Both the position numbers and the translations under genes were made by a program. From Streptomyces sp. NRRL F-4489 (GTDB taxonomy: Bacteria > Actinomycetota > Actinomycetes > Streptomycetales > Streptomycetaceae), in assembly GCF_001509485.1 (NCBI RefSeq), contig NZ_LLZI01000146.1, forward strand, positions 15,086 to 79,085: 64,000 bases of DNA. The letters are read 5' to 3'. Positions 43,097 through 51,426 of this stretch are shown here, piece after piece. Position 1 is the stretch's first letter; each line of letters starts with the position of its first letter. Below the pieces are notes generated by a model. It was given only the letters and a program-made list of their open reading frames with translations. It was not told where the DNA came from and made no database searches.

Positions 43097-43135
43097 CGTA
43101 CCGCCCGTCCCGGTCCGCCCGGGGCGGGCGGTACG
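43097..43135. terminator. Bidirectional terminator between fabI and the GntR gene
   Basis: CGTACCGCCCG (43097-43107) pairs with CGGGCGGTACG (43125-43135), with further pairing possible inside the loop. It lies between convergent genes, 16 bases after fabI. Confidence 0.7.
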
Positions 43136-43190
43136 CGTATCCGGCCCCCGTGGGCGCGCGGGTCAGCCGCGCTCCAGAAGGGCGCGCAGG

Positions 43191-43874
43191 TCAGCCGCTC
43201 TCCAGGAGGGGGCCGCGGCAGCCGAAGGAGTGGGCGCCGGCCTCGGCCGCGGCCCGTTCACCGTCGCCGGCGCGGATCGCCTCCACCAGGCGCGAGTGGT
43301 CCATATGCGCCTCCGGGCGCAGCACGGTGCCGACATCGGCCCGCAGGAAGTCGCGCACCACACCGCCGAGATCGGCGTAGACCGCGGCCAGTACGTCGTT
43401 GTGGGAGGCCGCCACCACGGCCATGTGCAGCGTCGTGTCGGCCGCCACGAACGCCTCGGCGGACCCGGACCGCCAGGCCCCCTCGCGGCGCTCCAGCAGC
43501 GCGTCCAGCTGCCGCAGATCGGCCTCCGTACGGCGCCGCGCGGCGAGCCGGGCGGCCGCGGCCTCCAGGGCGGAGCGCAGCTCGGCGACGTGCCCGGGGT
43601 CGGCGTCGGCGAACCGGCGGTTCATCACCCCGGCCAGCTCGCTGGTGGCCGCGACGTACGTGCCCGAGCCCTGCCGGATGTCCAGCAGGCCGTTGTGCGC
43701 CAGCGCCCGTACGGCCTCGCGGACGGTGTTGCGGGCCACCCCGAGCTGTTCGACCAGCTCCGGTTCGGTCGGGATGCGGGAGCCCACCGGCCAGTCGCCG
43801 GACGTGATCTGGGCGCGCAGCTGCGCGATCACCTGGTCCGCCAGCGCGGAGCGGCGGGGCGAGGTCAGGGGCAT
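43191..43874 (-). CDS. FadR-subfamily GntR transcriptional regulator
   Basis: A 227-aa repressor-type regulator. The N-terminal winged helix contains ALADQVIAQLRAQITSGDWPVGSRIPTEPELVEQLGVARNTVREAVRALAHNGLLDIRQGSGTYV. The C-terminal FCD domain is helical with metal-ligand positions (ADTTLHMAVVAASHND, RLVEAIRAGDGERAAAEAGAHSF). It is divergent from the MFS exporter gene, whose promoter carries a 17-bp palindrome, so it is the natural candidate to control that exporter. Confidence 0.9.
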   Translation of the reverse strand: MPLTSPRRSALADQVIAQLRAQITSGDWPVGSRIPTEPELVEQLGVARNTVREAVRALAHNGLLDIRQGSGTYVAATSELAGVMNRRFADADPGHVAELRSALEAAAARLAARRRTEADLRQLDALLERREGAWRSGSAEAFVAADTTLHMAVVAASHNDVLAAVYADLGGVVRDFLRADVGTVLRPEAHMDHSRLVEAIRAGDGERAAAEAGAHSFGCRGPLLESG

Positions 43875-44002
43875 GGCGGGGCTCCGGGGTGCGGCGGCCG
43901 GTGGGCCGGACGGACGGCGGCGGCGCGGACGCGGGCGGGGTATGGGAGCCCGTGGCGCCGGGGTGGTGCCCCGAGGCTACCGAGACGGCGCGTGCCGGGG
44001 AC

Positions 44003-44041
44003 TGGACACCTATTCATCCCATGATTCTATGATGGCCCCTA
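44003..44041 (+). promoter_or_regulatory. Leaderless promoter of the MFS gene with overlapping operator palindrome
   Basis: A -35-like TGGACA (44003-44008) and a consensus -10 TATGAT (44028-44033) are 19 bases apart; the -10 ends seven bases before the ATG at 44041, so the transcript should start at the ATG. The imperfect palindrome CCATGATTCTATGATGG (44019-44035) covers the -10, an ideal site for repression by the adjacent GntR protein. Confidence 0.6.
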
Positions 44042-45381
44042 TGGCAGACGAAGACCTCGCGACCCTCGGCCCGGCCGCCGAGCCCCTGCAAACCTCCGAC
44101 CGGCCCGCCGAAGGCGCCGCTCCGGCGCGCCCCGAAGCCGGACGGGGCGCGGAACCCGGGCGGGGCCGGGGCGCCGCGCCGGCCGCCGCCCGCTGGCTGC
44201 CGGGGGTCGTGATCGCCGGTCTCGTCCTCGCCGCGCTCAACCTCCGCCCCGCCATCACCAGCCTCGGCGCGCTCATGGAGGAGGTCCGCGAGGGGCTCGG
44301 CATGAGCGGCACCGTCGCCGGCCTGCTGACCTCCGTACCGGCGCTGTGCTTCGCCGTCTTCGGGATCGCCGCGCCGCGGCTGGCCCGGCGCTTCGGGCCC
44401 GGCGCCATCGTGTGCGCGGGGATGGCGGCGATCGCGGTGGGCGTGGCGGTCCGCCCGTACGCCGGAGGGACGGCCGGGTTCCTGGCCGGCAGCGGGCTGG
44501 CGCTGGCCGGTATCGCGGTCAGCAACGTCCTGCTCCCGGTGGTCATCAAGACGTGGTTCCCCGACCGGGTCGGCCCGATGACCGGGCTCTACTCCATGGC
44601 GCTGGCCCTGGGCACCTCCCTCGCCGCGGCGCTCACCGTGCCCATGACCGGTGCGCTGGGCGGCGATTGGCACACCGGGCTGACGGTGTGGGCGCTGCTC
44701 GCGGTGTTCGCGGTGCTGCCGTGGCTGGTGGTGCTGCGGCGCCGTCCGGCATCGGAAGCGGCGGCACCGGAAAGCGGTACGCCGGAATCCGCCGCACCCC
44801 CCATACGGATCACCTCCTCGCCGACCGCCTGGGCGCTGGCGGTCTTCTTCGGCCTCCAGGCGACCGCCGCGTACATCACCATGGGCTGGATGCCGCAGAT
44901 CTACCGCGACGCCGGGGTCTCGGCGGGCACCGCGGGCGTACTGCTGGCGGTCACCATGGCGGTCGGCGTGCCGCTCTCCTTCGTCCTGCCGCGGCTGGCG
45001 GCGCGGATGCGGCACCAGGGGCCGCTGGTGGTCGTCCTGGGGGTCTGCGGACTGGCCGGCTATACGGGGCTGTGGCTGGCGCCGGCCGCCGGGTCGTGGT
45101 GCTGGGCGCTGCTGATGGGCATCTCCAACTGCGCGTTCCCGCTGGCCCTGACGATGATCGGGATGCGTTCGTCCAGCCCGGCCGGCGTGGTCAAGCTCTC
45201 CGCCTTCGCGCAGAGCGTCGGCTATCTGATCTCCATCCCCGGGCCGCTGCTGGTCGGCACGCTCTACCAGCACAGCGGGGGCTGGGGGCTGCCGATCGCG
45301 CTGATGGTGGGGCTGATGGTGCCGCAGATCGCGGTGGGCTTCCTGGCGGGGCGGAACCGGCGGATCGAGGACGAGCGCTGA
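44041..45381 (+). CDS. MFS transporter, CynX/NimT family
   Basis: A 446-aa twelve-helix permease. After a disordered Pro/Ala/Gly N-terminus comes WLPGVVIAGLVLAALNLRPAITSLGALMEEVREGLGMSGTVAGLLTSVPALCFAVFGIAAPRLARRFG, characteristic of the cyanate/2-nitroimidazole group. The second half has WALAVFFGLQATAAYITMGWMPQIYRDAGVSAG. The substrate is unknown; export of a small compound is likely. Start: ATG 44041, which coincides with the predicted transcription start. A 38-aa protein gene follows. Confidence 0.9.
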   Translation: MADEDLATLGPAAEPLQTSDRPAEGAAPARPEAGRGAEPGRGRGAAPAAARWLPGVVIAGLVLAALNLRPAITSLGALMEEVREGLGMSGTVAGLLTSVPALCFAVFGIAAPRLARRFGPGAIVCAGMAAIAVGVAVRPYAGGTAGFLAGSGLALAGIAVSNVLLPVVIKTWFPDRVGPMTGLYSMALALGTSLAAALTVPMTGALGGDWHTGLTVWALLAVFAVLPWLVVLRRRPASEAAAPESGTPESAAPPIRITSSPTAWALAVFFGLQATAAYITMGWMPQIYRDAGVSAGTAGVLLAVTMAVGVPLSFVLPRLAARMRHQGPLVVVLGVCGLAGYTGLWLAPAAGSWCWALLMGISNCAFPLALTMIGMRSSSPAGVVKLSAFAQSVGYLISIPGPLLVGTLYQHSGGWGLPIALMVGLMVPQIAVGFLAGRNRRIEDER

Positions 45382-45568
45382 CGGGCGCTTTCGGGCGCCG
45401 GGTCGCGGACTGCCGGCCCACCGGGCCGGGGACGGTCCGCTCGCGGGGCCGGGGCGTCCCGCTCGCCGGACCGGACGGCAGCCCTCCCGGGGCGCGGTGG
45501 CGGCGCGCCGGGAGCCGGGCGCGCGCCCTGGCCGGGGGCGCGCCGGGGGCGGGTGCGACACTGGGCGC

Positions 45569-45685
45569 ATGCCAGTGCTCGAACCGAATCCGCAGGGCAG
45601 CCAGAAGAAGCTGCTGCTCGTCCTCGGCCTGATGCTCGGCGTGACCGCCGTCGTCGCGATCATCGCGAGCATCGCCGCGCCATGA
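45569..45685 (+). CDS. SGM_5486-family transporter-associated small protein
   Basis: A 38-aa peptide: a short polar head (MPVLEPNPQGSQKK) and a single membrane helix (LLLVLGLMLGVTAVVAIIASIAAP). Streptomyces genomes carry this tiny protein next to MFS exporters, and it is annotated as transporter-associated (from memory). It lies 187 bases after the MFS gene on the same strand. It may be a small subunit or regulator of that exporter. Confidence 0.75.
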   Translation: MPVLEPNPQGSQKKLLLVLGLMLGVTAVVAIIASIAAP

Positions 45686-45753
45686 CGCCGTGACGGCCCG
45701 CACCTGGCGCCCGCGGTACGCGGGCCGGGCGGGTCCGTGCCGAACCCCTGGGG

Positions 45754-45767
45754 ATCCCCTAGGGGAT
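45754..45767. promoter_or_regulatory. Perfect 14-bp palindrome ATCCCCTAGGGGAT
   Basis: The palindrome lies about 145 bases before a small secreted-protein gene and partly overlaps a second palindrome, GGGGATCCCC (45750-45759). It is followed by GGTGTCAGGGATCTC. It looks like a dimeric regulator site. Confidence 0.5.
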
Positions 45768-45909
45768 AGGTGTCAGGGATCTCTGGGGGGTTTCCCGGAT
45801 GGGAACGGCCGGCGGGAGTCCGTAGCGTCGGAGACACACCGCCGGAAGGGCGGTGGGCGCGCCGCCGGCCGGTGGTGCGCCGTCCCCGCGACCCGTCCAG
45901 GAGCCCGCC

Positions 45910-46128
45910 ATGTCCACCGCGTTCCGCCGCCCGTCCGCCCTGCCGGCCTCCCGCGGGCGGAGCGCGCTGCCGTGGTGGGCGCTGGCGCTGCCGGCCGTCT
46001 CCTTCATAGCCCTGCTGGTGCTGCTGGCCCATCCCGCGCAGGCGGGCGCGGCCGGTGCGGCGCACTCCCCGGAGGGCCTTCGGCCGGTGCTGGAATTCCT
46101 CGCCGGAGTGATCCCGTCCGGCCGCTGA
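45910..46128 (+). CDS. Small exported or membrane peptide
   Basis: A 72-aa protein with a basic N-terminus (STAFRRPSALPASRGR), a hydrophobic helix (LPWWALALPAVSFIALLVLLAHPAQAGAAG) that could be a signal or anchor, and a short tail (HSPEGLRPVLEFLAGVIPSGR). CAGGAG lies before the ATG. No family is recognised. An unusually strong palindrome upstream and a terminator hairpin downstream indicate a separate, regulated transcription unit. Confidence 0.65.
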   Translation: MSTAFRRPSALPASRGRSALPWWALALPAVSFIALLVLLAHPAQAGAAGAAHSPEGLRPVLEFLAGVIPSGR

Positions 46129-46146
46129 GCGGGCCCGCTCCAGCGG

Positions 46147-46168
46147 CCTCTCCCGGCGCCGGGAGAGG
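46147..46168 (+). terminator. Perfect 22-bp palindrome, terminator of the small-peptide gene
   Basis: CCTCTCCCGGC (46147-46157) is directly followed by its complement GCCGGGAGAGG (46158-46168), 18 bases after the stop codon. Confidence 0.65.
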
Positions 46169-46240
46169 GCCGTTCACCCGGCCGGGCGGAGGTGTCAACA
46201 CCCCGCGCCGGGTCACGGCTTTCATGGGAAGCTGGGACGC

Positions 46241-46759
46241 ATGAGCGTCGATACACCCCGCCGGATTGTCCTGCTCCGACACGCCAAGGCCGAATGGTCC
46301 GACGGCAGCGACCACGACCGCCCGCTCGCCGACCGCGGCCGCAAGGACGCCCCGGTCGCCGGCCGCTGGCTGGCCGGTGCCGGCATCACCCCCGACCTGA
46401 CCCTCTGCTCGACGGCCGTGCGGACGCGCGAGACCTGGAAGCTCGTCGTCTCCGAGCTTCCGCAGCGGCCCAAGACGGTCTACGAGGAGCGGCTGTACGA
46501 AGCCTCCCTCGGCGAGCTGATCGCCCTGCTCAACGAGGTCTCCGACGAGGTGGACGACCTCCTGGTCGTCGGGCACAACCCCGGCATGCACGCGCTGGCC
46601 GACGCCCTCGCGGGCGAGGCCGAGGGGGATCTGCTGGCGCGGATGAACCGCAGCGGTTTCCCGACGTCGGCGATGGCCGTGCTGTCCTTCAGCGGTTCCT
46701 GGAAGTCGGTCGAGCACGGCGTCGGCCGGCTCATCGGCTTCTGGTCGCCGCACGCCTGA
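46241..46759 (+). CDS. SixA-type histidine phosphatase family protein
   Basis: A 172-aa phosphoglycerate-mutase-fold phosphatase. The catalytic motif RHAKAEWSDGSDHDRPLADRGR is at the N-terminus, followed by LCSTAVRTRETWKL and the second histidine in LLVVGHNPGMHALADAL. The lack of an insertion domain matches SixA, which dephosphorylates phosphohistidine in signalling proteins. The physiological target is unknown. It converges on serB with a strong terminator between them. Confidence 0.88.
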   Translation: MSVDTPRRIVLLRHAKAEWSDGSDHDRPLADRGRKDAPVAGRWLAGAGITPDLTLCSTAVRTRETWKLVVSELPQRPKTVYEERLYEASLGELIALLNEVSDEVDDLLVVGHNPGMHALADALAGEAEGDLLARMNRSGFPTSAMAVLSFSGSWKSVEHGVGRLIGFWSPHA

Positions 46760-46854
46760 GCCGCGGCCGCGGGCGCTCACCCGCGCCCGCGAGCCCGGCA
46801 GAGCCCGGCCGCACCCCACCGGCCGGGACGCCACCGGACCGGGACGCCACGGAC

Positions 46855-46901
46855 AACGGCCCGGCCCCGGCGCACCTCCCGCGCGCCGGGGCCGGGCCGT
46901 T
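46855..46901. terminator. Strong bidirectional terminator between the phosphatase gene and serB
   Basis: A perfect 19-bp stem, AACGGCCCGGCCCCGGCGC (46855-46873) with its complement at 46883-46901, and a nine-base loop between convergent genes. Confidence 0.85.
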
Positions 46902-46999
46902 CCCGAGTCCGGGAAGCGGGGGCCGGGGGCCGGGGGCGGATGGCCGGGCGCCGGGGCGCTCACCAGGCCCTGGGCCCGCGCCCACAAGCCCCCCGTCCC

Positions 47000-48244
47000 T
47001 CACTCCACGTGCGTCTCCGCCGCCTCGACCTCTTCGCGGGTGACGCCCAGCAGATAGAGCACGGTGTCCAGGAACGGCACGTTGACGGCCGTGTGCGCGG
47101 CCTGGCGCACCACCGGCTTGGCGTTGAAGGCGACCCCCAGCCCCGCCGTGTTGAGCATGTCCAGGTCGTTGGCGCCGTCGCCGATCGCGACGGTCTGCGC
47201 CAGCGGCACCCCGGCCTCCTGCGCGAACCGCCGCAGCAGCCGCGCCTTCCCGGCCCGGTCCACGATCTCCCCGGTGACCCGCCCGGTCAGCCTGCCGTCG
47301 ATGATCTCCAGGGTGTTGGCGGAGGCGAAGTCCAGCCCCAGCTCCTCCTGGAGCGCGTCGGTGACCTGCGTGAACCCGCCGGAGACCACGCCGACTTGGT
47401 AGCCGAGCCGCTTCAGCGTCCGCACCAGCGTCCGGGCCCCCGGCGTCAGCCGCACCTCCTTGCGGACGAGGTCCACCACCGAGGCGTCCAGCCCGCGCAG
47501 CAACGCCACCCGGGCGTGCAGCGACTGCTCGAAGTCCAGTTCCCCGCGCATCGCCGCCGCGGTCACCTCGGCCACCTCCGCCTCGCACCCGGCGTGCGCC
47601 GCGAACAGCTCGATGACCTCGTCCTGGATGAGCGTGGAGTCCACGTCCATCACCACCAGCCGCTGCGCCCGGCGCTGGAGCCCGGCCGCGACCACCGCGA
47701 CGTCCACGCCCAGCCGCGCCGCCTCCGGCGCCAGCACACTGCGCAGCGCGTCGGTCGCCGCCCCGGAGACCGCGAACTCCACGGCCGTCACCGGATACTT
47801 GGCGAGCCGGAAGATCCGGTCGATATTGCCCCCCGTGCCCGTTATGGCGGCGGCGATGGCGGCGGCCGACTCCGCGGTGAGCGGATGCCCCAGCACGGTG
47901 ACGTGGGACCGGCCCGTACCGCGCGGGCGGTTGTCGCCGCGGCCGGAGATGATCTCGGCCTGGAGGTTCAGGGACTCGGCCCAGCTGTGCACGGTGGCCC
48001 GCAGGTCGCCCTCCGAGGCCCCGTCGCCGCCCCCGCCCGCGGGCGTGGTGACCAGTGCGCACAGCGTGATGCGGCCCCGGGTCACCACCTGCTCGATGTC
48101 CACGACATCGACGGCGTAGGCGGCGAGGGTGTCGAAGAGCCCGGCGGTGATACCGGGCCGGTCCTTCCCGAAGATCTTGACCAGCAGGGTCGGGACGTCG
48201 TCGCCTGGTACGGCGGTGGCCGGCGGGGTCTGCGATGCGCTCAT
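47000..48244 (-). CDS. serB: Phosphoserine phosphatase SerB with tandem ACT domains
   Basis: A 414-aa HAD phosphatase that makes serine from phosphoserine. Two N-terminal ACT-like domains (LLVKIFGKDRPGITAGLFDTLAAYAVDVVDIEQV and HVTVLGHPLTAESAAAIAAAI) precede the HAD core with VVMDVDSTLIQDEVIELFAAHAG, GVVSGGFTQVTDALQEELGLDFASAN and AIGDGANDLDMLNTAGLG. ACT domains suggest serine feedback, as in mycobacterial SerB2. ATG 48244 starts directly before the first ACT strand. Confidence 0.94.
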   Translation of the reverse strand: MSASQTPPATAVPGDDVPTLLVKIFGKDRPGITAGLFDTLAAYAVDVVDIEQVVTRGRITLCALVTTPAGGGGDGASEGDLRATVHSWAESLNLQAEIISGRGDNRPRGTGRSHVTVLGHPLTAESAAAIAAAITGTGGNIDRIFRLAKYPVTAVEFAVSGAATDALRSVLAPEAARLGVDVAVVAAGLQRRAQRLVVMDVDSTLIQDEVIELFAAHAGCEAEVAEVTAAAMRGELDFEQSLHARVALLRGLDASVVDLVRKEVRLTPGARTLVRTLKRLGYQVGVVSGGFTQVTDALQEELGLDFASANTLEIIDGRLTGRVTGEIVDRAGKARLLRRFAQEAGVPLAQTVAIGDGANDLDMLNTAGLGVAFNAKPVVRQAAHTAVNVPFLDTVLYLLGVTREEVEAAETHVE

Positions 48245-48773
48245 GGTGCTTTTACGGTAACCGGCGGACGACCGGAGCCGTACGGGTGTCCGGGGTTCGG
48301 ACCCGGTGACGGAGCGCTGCCGCCCCGCCACCGGACGGACCCGTTACCGCCACCGGACGGCCCCGGTCGCCGCCACCGGAGGGGCCCGTCCGCCGTTCCC
48401 GGGGGCCCCGGTCCCGTACCCTCCCGGGGCCCGCCGGTGATCGTTATGGACTCGTGTCCGCGCCGCCCGGTTGCACCGCCCCGGGTGACCGGGCTGGCGC
48501 CCCAACTCCCGCTCTGATATGGAGGCTTCGCCCCCGGCGGCGCCGCGCAGCACCGCCCCGCCGCCCGGAATCCCCCGCATTGCGACGTACACGGCATTCC
48601 CGGCACAAGCGGCGCTTCCGGCTCACCGGGAGGGTTCGCCGGATGCCGCCGGAAGCGCCCCGCATCCCGCTCCCGTCCCGGTTTCCGGTCGGCGGGCCGA
48701 GCCTGAAATAGTTCCCCACGATGTTCGCCATCCCTGGACTTCCCGTACAGGGCGTCACTCGGGGGACTATGTA
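48245..48773. other. Intergenic region upstream of serB and the FHA-ABC exporter
   Basis: A 529-base gap between divergent genes. It must hold both promoters. Three copies of CCGCCACCGGANGG at 48325, 48347 and 48370 form a 22-23-bp tandem repeat. The exporter frame is open back to 48519, but that part has no recognisable domain and no ribosome site, so it is treated as non-coding. Confidence 0.55.
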
Positions 48774-51332
48774 ATGGGGCATGGAGTGCCTGAACTCGTA
48801 CTGGAACTGAACGGAAGGACCTGGACGCTCGATCCGTCCAGGTCCTACAGCGTGGGCCGTGATCCGCAGGGCGACTTGGTGCTCGACGACGCCAGGGTCT
48901 CCTGGCGGCACGCCACCCTCCGGTGGTCCGGCCGCGGCTGGCTGATCGAAGACCACGGCAGCACCAACGGCACCTACGTCCAGGGCCGGCGCGTCCAGCA
49001 GCTGGAGGTCGGCCCCGGCACCGCCGTCCACCTGGGCAACGCCACCGACGGCCCCCGGCTGACCCTGTCCGCCGCCGCGGCGCCCGCCGACGCCTTCAGC
49101 GCGCCGCCCGCCGCGGCCGCCCCGCACCAGGGCCAGGCGCAGCCGCCCGCCCAGCAGGGCTGGCAGGCCCCGCCCCAGGGCGGCCACCCGCACGTCCCGC
49201 CCCACGGCGGCCAGCCCTACGTACCGCCGCAGCAGGCCCAGCAGCCGCACCAGGCCCAGCAGCCCCACCAGGCCGCGGCCCCCCACCAGGCCGCGCAGCC
49301 CCAGGCCGCCCGCCCCCAGGCCGGCGCCGACCGCAGCCCGACCACCTTCCACCGCCTGGACAGCGGCCGGGTGATGCGGATCGGCCGTGCGCTCGACAAC
49401 GAGCTGGTCGTCTCCGACCTCCAGGTCTCCCGGCACCACGCGGAATTCCGCGCCACCCCGGACGGCCGGTTCGAGATCCGCGACCTGGGCAGCCACAACG
49501 GCACCTACGTCAACGGCCAGCCGATCCCCAAGTCCGGCAGCGCCCCGGTCGGCCCGAACGACACCGTCGGCGTCGGCCACTCCACGTTCCGGCTGGTCGG
49601 CGACCGGCTGGAGGAGTTCGTCGACACCGGCGAGGTCTCCTTCTCGGCCCGCCACCTCACCGTCACCGTCGACGGCGGCAAGCAGATCCTCAAGGACGTC
49701 TCCTTCGGCGTCCCCGAGAAGTCGCTGATCGCCGTCATCGGCCCGTCCGGATCCGGCAAGTCCACCCTGCTCAAGGCGCTGACCGGCTACCGCCCGGCCA
49801 ACCAGGGCGAGGTCCTCTACGACCACCGGAACCTCTACAAGCACTTCGCCGAGCTGCGCCAGCGCATCGGCCTGGTCCCGCAGGACGACATCCTCCACAA
49901 GGAGCTGACCGTCCAGAAGGCCCTGCGCTACGCCGCCAAGCTGCGCTTCCCCGGCGACACCGCGGAGTCCGAGCGCGAGGCCCGGATCGGCGAGGTGCTG
50001 CGCGAGCTCAAGCTCGACGTCCACAAGGACAAGAAGGTCACCTCGCTCTCCGGCGGCCAGCGCAAGCGCGTCTCGGTCGCCCTGGAGCTGCTGACCAAGC
50101 CGTCGCTGATCTTCCTGGACGAGCCCACCTCCGGCCTCGACCCGGGCATGGACCGCGATGTGATGCAGCTGCTGCGCGGGCTGGCCGACGACGGCCGCAC
50201 GGTCCTGGTCGTCACCCACTCGGTGGCCGAACTCGCCCTGTGCGACCGGCTGCTGGTGATGGCGCCGGGCGGTTCGGTGGCCTACTTCGGCCCGCCCGCC
50301 GAGGCGCTGAACTTCTTCCAGTACGAGTCCTGGGCCGATGTCTTCTCGGCGTTCGAGAACTACCGCGACTACGACTGGGCCGGCCGCTGGCGCGGCTCCC
50401 CGCACTACCAGATGTACGCCGCGGACCTGGACGCCGCGCCGCCGCAGTCGGTCAGCGTCCAGGCCCCGCCGGCCCGGATACAGAAGTCGCAGAGCTGGGG
50501 CTCCCAGCTGTGGACCCTGATGCGCCGGTACGTTTCCGTGCTCGCCTCCGACCGCGGCTTCCTGGCCCTGATGCTGATCCTGCCGGCCGTCCTCGGCGTG
50601 GTCTCCCTGCTGATCCCCAGCGACTACGGCCTCGGTTACGGCCCGACCGCGAAGCACCAGACCAACCGCGACGCCAGCACCATCTCGCTGATCCTCGCGG
50701 TCGGCATGTGCTTCTCCGGCGCCGCCAACTCGGTCCGCGAGCTGATCAAGGAACGGGTGATCTACGAGCGCGAACGGGCCACCGGCCTGTCGCGGTCGGC
50801 GTACCTGATGTCCAAGATCATCGTGCTGGGCGTGGCCACCGCCCTCCAGGGCGTGATCATCGCGGCCATCGGCTTCTCCACCCGGCCGATGCCGGCCCAG
50901 GGCCTGATCGTCGCCAAGGCCCCGGCCATCGAGATGACCGTGGCGATCATCGCGCTCGGCTTCACCTCGATGATGGTCGGCCTGATCATCTCCTCGCTGG
51001 TCAAGACCGCCGAGAAGACCATGCCGCTGCTGGTCATGTTCGCCATCGTCCAGGTCGTCTTCACCGGCGTCCTCTTCCAGCTCTTCGACACCGTCGGCGT
51101 CTCCCAGGTCTCCTGGCTGATGCCGTCCCGCTGGGCGGTCGCCGCGCTGGGCGCCACCGAGGACATGAACACCCTGCTCCCCTGGGAGCCCGGCAACCCC
51201 GACCCGCTGTGGAAGCACCAGACCGGCGTCTACGTCATGGATGTGATCATCCTGGTCGCCCTGGGCGTCGGGCTCGCCTTCGTCGTCGCGCGGCTGCTGC
51301 GCCGCCACGAGCCGGAGGTCATGCGCAAGTAG
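48774..51332 (+). CDS. Double-FHA ABC-2 type exporter (Rv1747-like)
   Basis: An 852-aa fusion. FHA domain 1 (SVGRDPQGDLVLDDARVSWRHATLRW, then DHGSTNGTYV) spans residues 1-95. A Gln/His/Pro/Ala linker (repeats of QQPHQA) covers about 100-185, and FHA domain 2 (RIGRALDNELVVSDLQVSRHHAEF, then LGSHNGTYVNG) follows. The ABC ATPase has VIGPSGSGKSTLLKAL, SLSGGQRKRVSVALELL and IFLDEPTSGLDPG. Six C-terminal helices complete the exporter. FHA domains bind phosphothreonine, so Ser/Thr kinases likely control transport, as for Rv1747. Substrate unknown. ATG 48774 follows GGGGGA. Confidence 0.92.
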   Translation: MGHGVPELVLELNGRTWTLDPSRSYSVGRDPQGDLVLDDARVSWRHATLRWSGRGWLIEDHGSTNGTYVQGRRVQQLEVGPGTAVHLGNATDGPRLTLSAAAAPADAFSAPPAAAAPHQGQAQPPAQQGWQAPPQGGHPHVPPHGGQPYVPPQQAQQPHQAQQPHQAAAPHQAAQPQAARPQAGADRSPTTFHRLDSGRVMRIGRALDNELVVSDLQVSRHHAEFRATPDGRFEIRDLGSHNGTYVNGQPIPKSGSAPVGPNDTVGVGHSTFRLVGDRLEEFVDTGEVSFSARHLTVTVDGGKQILKDVSFGVPEKSLIAVIGPSGSGKSTLLKALTGYRPANQGEVLYDHRNLYKHFAELRQRIGLVPQDDILHKELTVQKALRYAAKLRFPGDTAESEREARIGEVLRELKLDVHKDKKVTSLSGGQRKRVSVALELLTKPSLIFLDEPTSGLDPGMDRDVMQLLRGLADDGRTVLVVTHSVAELALCDRLLVMAPGGSVAYFGPPAEALNFFQYESWADVFSAFENYRDYDWAGRWRGSPHYQMYAADLDAAPPQSVSVQAPPARIQKSQSWGSQLWTLMRRYVSVLASDRGFLALMLILPAVLGVVSLLIPSDYGLGYGPTAKHQTNRDASTISLILAVGMCFSGAANSVRELIKERVIYERERATGLSRSAYLMSKIIVLGVATALQGVIIAAIGFSTRPMPAQGLIVAKAPAIEMTVAIIALGFTSMMVGLIISSLVKTAEKTMPLLVMFAIVQVVFTGVLFQLFDTVGVSQVSWLMPSRWAVAALGATEDMNTLLPWEPGNPDPLWKHQTGVYVMDVIILVALGVGLAFVVARLLRRHEPEVMRK

Positions 51333-51355
51333 CGCAGGCGCTCCCCGCCCAGGCA

Positions 51356-51400
51356 CGCCCGAGGGGCGGCACCCGGTCCATGGGTGCCGCCCCTCGGGCG
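51356..51400. terminator. Strong bidirectional terminator after the exporter
   Basis: A perfect 19-bp stem, CGCCCGAGGGGCGGCACCC (51356-51374) with its complement at 51382-51400, and a seven-base loop between convergent genes. Confidence 0.87.
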
Positions 51401-51426
51401 TTGCGCGTCGGTACGGAACTCCCGGC

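Noticed and set aside
48519..48773. Extended start of the FHA-ABC exporter at 48519
   Set aside because: The extra 85 residues are low-complexity, lack a ribosome site and precede the first FHA strand; ATG 48774 has GGGGGA upstream.
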